Shown here: piece after piece, positions 58,220 to 62,483 of the stretch
Layout: every line of letters begins with the position of its first letter
Numbering within the stretch: the first letter of the stretch is position 1
Assembly (NCBI GenBank): GCA_016987375.1
Contig: PJRA01000048.1
Coordinates: forward strand, 378,175-440,657
Reading direction: 5' to 3'
DNA length: 62,483 bases
DNA from: Brachionus koreanus
Taxonomy: Eukaryota; Rotifera; Eurotatoria; Ploima; Brachionidae
The notes under the pieces: generated by a model
Seen by the model: only the letters and a program-made list of their open reading frames with translations
What the model was told of the DNA's origin: nothing
The model's database searches: none
Translations under genes and position numbers: made by a program

Positions 58220-59689
58220 ATGTTACTTTAATTATTATTATTTAAAAAATAAAAATCAAATTAAAATATAATTGTTAAGAACGAAAAAATTTTATTTTTG
58301 TTTTTTGATCCGGCTGTCCAGTTCAGGTTGGTGCAAATTCTCGATCTAGGTATTTTCATCATGCTCCAAAGAGTTCAAACTAAAAAGAGAAATAATAAAG
58401 GAAAATAACTTTTACCTTTTCCTCTAGTTTTTCTCTTATAATTATGTTCAAAAGTCTTTTAGTTTACATTAAATACAAAAAAAATAAAATGTTTTTATTT
58501 AGTTCCTAATTCAGTAATTTAGTTTATTAGTCACATTTTATAGTTGTTTAAAATATTATTTGCCAAAGAATATATCCTTTTAAAGGTTTGTAAAGCTTAG
58601 TGTTTTGAGTTTCAGAAACTATTTCTAATAATAAGATAGATATTTTGTTATGTTAATTCTTGAATACTAGCGTTCTTTTAAATTAATTCTATTTAGGTAA
58701 ATTTTTAAAATCAAACTGTTGATACGATCTAGGCCTTTAATGGTTTGTTAAATTTCACAACTTTCATCTGATTCAAAAAAGCCCAGATGTGGACTAAAAT
58801 TAATGGCTAAGATATTTCCACATATTTTTCCTTTATCTACATCGGTATTAAATTCATAATTATCTTTAAATAGTGATGGTATTTGTCTTGAACATTTCTT
58901 AGATCTAAATTTATTTATTTTCCTCCAGAAAGACATACTTAATAGGGATTTATTTCTCTTTTTATTGATAAATTGGGAGAGTCTTCAAATTTTCCTTCGT
59001 TCCTTGATTAATAAGACAATATTTTTTAGATTAGCTCGTTTTTAAAAACTTTTGATTGTGAAAATTTAGAATATTTTTGATTTAAATGCATTTAGCTGAA
59101 AAGCAATTGCAACAAAAATATATATTCATTTAGTCTGTTTTCAATTAATAACAAAAAGTTTTAGAAAAAATTTAAAGTCACAAAAATAGTTAATGACAAA
59201 AAACTTAAAGCCATTCAAGAATAAAAATGCTTATTTTTAATTTTTCTTTCACACAATCAAGAAAATGCTGTTTTTTTGAACAAAAAATAAAATAAATTTA
59301 TAATATAACCCTATGTTTTTCCTGATATCTTTTATTTTCTTTTGTTTCAGTACAGTCTCAATTAGTAATAAATTTTTAGTTATGCTGAAAAGCTTAAATT
59401 TTAAATAAAATAAATTTTTTTTCACAAGAATCGTTTTTTATCTGTATTTTTTGATATATCGAACATAAAATGTTATTTTTTATTTCATTCTATTTTTTTC
59501 TTAATCTGAACATATCCAACTTAAACAAAAAAAAATGTTGCATAGAATGAGCTATTAGCTAACAAAATAAAAACGATCAAAAAGCTACACTGCTACCAGA
59601 TAACTTTGTTTTTTCTCTAAATTATTTTTAAATTGAATCATATTTTTTAGTAGCTTTTATTTTGAAAATCTAAAATAAAAATATAATAT
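58220..59689. other. Intergenic with LINE fragment
   Basis: Spacer between PIGW copy 2 and the convergent Cys-rich gene. It holds the minus-strand LINE fragment at 58745-59040 and otherwise nothing recognisable. Confidence 0.5.
58745..59040 (-). mobile_element. LINE fragment, endonuclease-RT linker
   Basis: The minus-strand translation SFWRKINKFRSKKCSRQIPS followed by LFKDNYEFNTDVDKG matches the linker between endonuclease and RT of CR1/Jockey-like ORF2 (FWKxI, then IPxLKDxxGxxxTDxxxKA). The reading frame is only locally open, with a disrupted upstream Lys/Arg-rich stretch. Confidence 0.55.
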
Positions 59690-60392
59690 TCATTTTCCAC
59701 TAATCAAGCCCAAATTAACCAACTCTGTAATCAAATCCAAATTTGTTGAAACAGATTCCAAAGCTAAAAGATTGATTTAAATTTATATAAAATAGATTTT
59801 AAAATAATAATTACAGAAACAATTTCCAGCTACAAGTAAATAGTCTTTGCAGCATTTTACATGATGATCTTAAAACAGACATAAATAAATTCTTTTTAAC
59901 TAGTTGCCTTGAATAAAATACCTGCACAGGCTTGCTCATCTGGCACTTCATAGGTTTCAATTCGATAAACGGCTACTTGTCTATAAAAATATTTTACCTC
60001 TAATTGATATTAAAGAGAAATGTATAAAATACTTGTATCTAGTTGAATATACTGAGCACATTGACCAACCTTGAAATCCACATGAGGTGTATCCTGTTTT
60101 GATTTTTGTGGCTACTGTGTGGATATCAGACACGACTTTGGTCCTTTGAACAAGTTGAACCGGTTGCTCATTTGTACAGCACCAATGGCTATTCTCTCCT
60201 GCTTTATTTTGGAAGCTTGAAGGCAATTTTTTTAAATCTAAATCAGCCAGTACTTTGAGTTGCTCATCGGTAAACTTTTTACAAAGAAATAATTAGAAAT
60301 TGATTTATAATTTATAATTGGACTTTTACTCCGAATGGATTTTCGCATATAGCGACAGAAATCAAAAAGAATAGAGCTATAAATGTTTTCAT
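59690..60392 (-). CDS. Secreted cysteine-rich protein, unknown function
   Basis: Five minus-strand exons: 60330-60392, 60033-60274, 59922-59980, 59815-59868 and 59690-59763 (phases 0, 2, 1, 1), giving 163 aa. It starts with a signal peptide (MKTFIALFFLISVAIC). The body reads FTDEQLKVLADLDLKKLPSS, then SHWCC, GYTSCGFQGWSMCSVYSTRY, YEVPDEQACA, VKCCKDYLLVAGNCF and a short helical tail ending ISGK. The CGFxGWSxC block and the terminal CC...C motif recall small secreted lophotrochozoan proteins with a G-W-x-x-C-x-x-Y core, but I cannot name a family. Exon joins were set by GT-AG borders and frame continuity. The third and fifth exons are short and less certain. It converges with PIGW copy 2. Confidence 0.65.
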
Positions 60393-62483
60393 TTTAAAAT
60401 TTAACTATATTAAAATATTTCGAATGAGCTTCTTTTTAAATATCTTTAAGCTAAATAAACTTCCACATGACATTCTCACAAAACTGTATGAGAATTTTGC
60501 TTCAATTTTCGATATGTAGATTTCAAATTTTTTCAAAGATTTTTATTCAAAGTCTAAAATAAATTTCGTCAAATTTTAAAAAATTTGGCTATTTTTTAAT
60601 TTTTTTTTTTTAAAACTGGACTTAATTTTACTGATGGAGTTTTTTTTATGATGTTAAATGATATTTAAGATTTATTAAAGTTAATAAATTGAATATATTT
60701 TTTGATAAATGAAGATCTTTATCGATTAGAAAAAAATTTAGCGTCTAAAAATTTTTCTTGATTCGACTGTTTATCATCAAATAAAAAATATTTTAAAAGA
60801 AGAAATAAAAAGATTTAGGAGAACAAGTTTAACAAATAATCTATTAGCAAACCATTTTTATTTTGAAATAAATAATATTTTTCTCCTGTTAATGGTAGTC
60901 AATATAAAATACTACTTAATAAATGCCCTGAATTTGCTAAATTATGGAAGATTGACTTCAATGCCAATAAATCTACTGCATTTACTTTGGGCAAAGGGAA
61001 AACAATGAATAAATCATCTACTCTCTTTGTGGGCTGGGATACAAGCAATAGATGGCTAGTTCAGATTTAGTGTGCTTTTTGTACAAACAGTTTTGCCAGT
61101 CTATGTCAAAATTTCATCTAATTTTAATATTAATTTCAGAAAGAAAATGGCTTGTTTTATTTTTTCCACTAAAATTTGTTAATCTTGCACTAATTTTACT
61201 TGAATTCCAAAAAAAATTCATGATTTTGCCAAGAAATATTGCTTTTAAAATTTATAAAAATGTTTTTGTTTTGTTATTTTTAGAAGTAACCAATATACCG
61301 ATACAAGATGATCATACTTTTTGTCCGAGAAAAAGTACCATTTTCTCAATTTATTGAACGTTTGAAATTATATTAAAACAATTTTCTACAGATTAAAAAA
61401 TAAAGTTTAAAAAAATTTCATGTGTGAGCATATTATTGTAATTGCTTTACATAAAATATCAACAACAATACCTAAAAAATACTATGATATCATTATAGGT
61501 TCAAAGCCTTAGCCAGGAAGGAAAAATGTCTCAAGATTGAAATATAATTCAAAATAATTAATTAATATTTTTAGTTTATCTTTATTTTTTGGTGCTAATT
61601 GTAATATATAGTTTTTGAAATTTTATAATACATCTTAATTTTTATTTCTATAAAGAAATTTTTTTGATGCCATTGAAAAATAATAAACATTAATTTAATC
61701 AATATAAAATTAAATGAATATCATTAAATAATTTGATATTAGACAGAATATGTCTAATATTAATATAAAATTAATATAAAATTATTGGTCTTGGAATATG
61801 GAAATTTATTATGTAGTACAAATCTGATAATGTTAATACGTCTTTATGTAGGCAAATGCAAACTTTATAGCAAACAAATTACATTGATTTATTGAAAATG
61901 CTTCTAAAACTTCAATTGGATTGATTGAATTTGTGTTTTAAAAGTAAGAATCTTGACTTTTTAGACTCAGTTTTATCAGTGTAACCAGGTGTTATCACAA
62001 ATCAAGTTTGAAGTATTGCACGAGCCAAATTAATACTTCTTATTTAAAATTCTTAACGATCTAGTAAAAGTGAACTTTTATACCTGATTATAATTTTTTT
62101 TAGAGTTAATTGAGTTTTTCAAATTCTTGTTTTAATTTGTATCTAAATCGTATTTTTACTCTATTTTGTAAAAATTGTTTTTTTATTTATTTTATAAATT
62201 TTACTCTTTTGCCGATGAGATTTGTGTTAGAACCCAGATTTAAAGTTATCTTGAATCATTTCTTGTAATTCACTTTTAGTATATGTTACTTTATAGTCAT
62301 ATTTAAATTCTATAAATATGTACAACAATCTAGAACCAATTCCTTTAATTCAGATTTAATAATAATAATAATAATAGTTAATATTCTACGGTCAAGTTTA
62401 GTTTAACTAAACTGACAAAGCAGGAAGACTAACGTAATCCCGCTATAATAGACTTTTCGTTATTTTTGTTTCTACCGACATTG
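60393..62483. other. Intergenic to window end; LINE scrap
   Basis: It contains the LINE fragment at about 60895-61060 and an AAT trinucleotide tract near 62358-62376. The remainder is AT-rich with no gene seen. Confidence 0.5.
60895..61060 (+). mobile_element. LINE RT fragment
   Basis: The translation LNKCPEFAKLWKIDFNANKS followed by TAFTLGKGK corresponds to the RT stretch after the FADD motif (WxxxFNxxKS). It is short, isolated and surrounded by non-coding sequence. Confidence 0.5.

Noticed and set aside
61052..61357. 101-codon plus-strand ORF
   Set aside because: Follows a LINE scrap, has no recognisable domain and typical AT-rich composition.

Overview
The window is animal nuclear DNA. 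It is strongly AT-rich, and its genes carry GT-AG introns, many only about 50 bases long and others swollen to 1-4 kb by transposon relics. The gene set is metazoan: SLK/STK10-type kinases, an IL-17-like cytokine, a 7TM receptor, PIGW/GWT1 and TTC38. Base composition, intron style, mixed LINE relics and invertebrate-type IL-17 fit a small lophotrochozoan, for example a monogonont rotifer such as Brachionus. That assignment is an inference. One run of 599 N (10760-11358) is an assembly gap.

Layout. 1.5-18.1 kb: three tandem plus-strand GCK-V (SLK/STK10) kinases. The first two are short, kinase-domain-dominated paralogs (392 and 445 aa). The third is a full-length SLK of 1092 aa with kinase, disordered linker and C-terminal coiled coil; its introns hold a LINE, two TIR elements and a foldback element. 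18.1-27.8 kb: AT-rich, no gene seen. 27.8-33.8 kb: a spliced gene of about 1617 aa. Its N-terminus is a divergent NAC-beta/BTF3 domain, followed by a very long charged, disordered tail ending in a CaaX-like box. 35.0 kb: a small Ser/Asn-rich single-pass membrane protein. 35.5 kb: a GC-rich island of unknown nature. 36.9-37.5 kb (minus): an IL-17-like secreted cytokine. 39.3-40.3 kb (minus): a 7TM receptor. 43.1-47.1 kb and 54.4-58.2 kb: two six-exon PIGW paralogs flanking a single-exon TTC38 gene (48.7-50.1 kb). 59.7-60.4 kb (minus): a five-exon secreted Cys-rich protein.

Between and inside genes lies a dense set of decayed mobile elements. They include CR1/Jockey-like and other LINE fragments, piggyBac-like internally deleted copies, a SWIM-finger (MULE-like) relic and a mariner-type transposase relic. 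There are also several TIR/MITE families: one with clear 9-bp target-site duplications seen twice, one mariner-type with TA duplications, and one hAT-type with a near-perfect 8-bp duplication.

Functional links. The PIGW copies act in GPI-anchor biosynthesis in the ER. The SLK cluster would act on cortical cytoskeleton/ERM-type substrates, and IL-17 and the 7TM protein in signalling. There is no operon logic; the main themes are tandem duplication with partial copies and transposon-driven intron growth. The strongest candidate for something undescribed is the BTF3-like domain fused to a huge tail.
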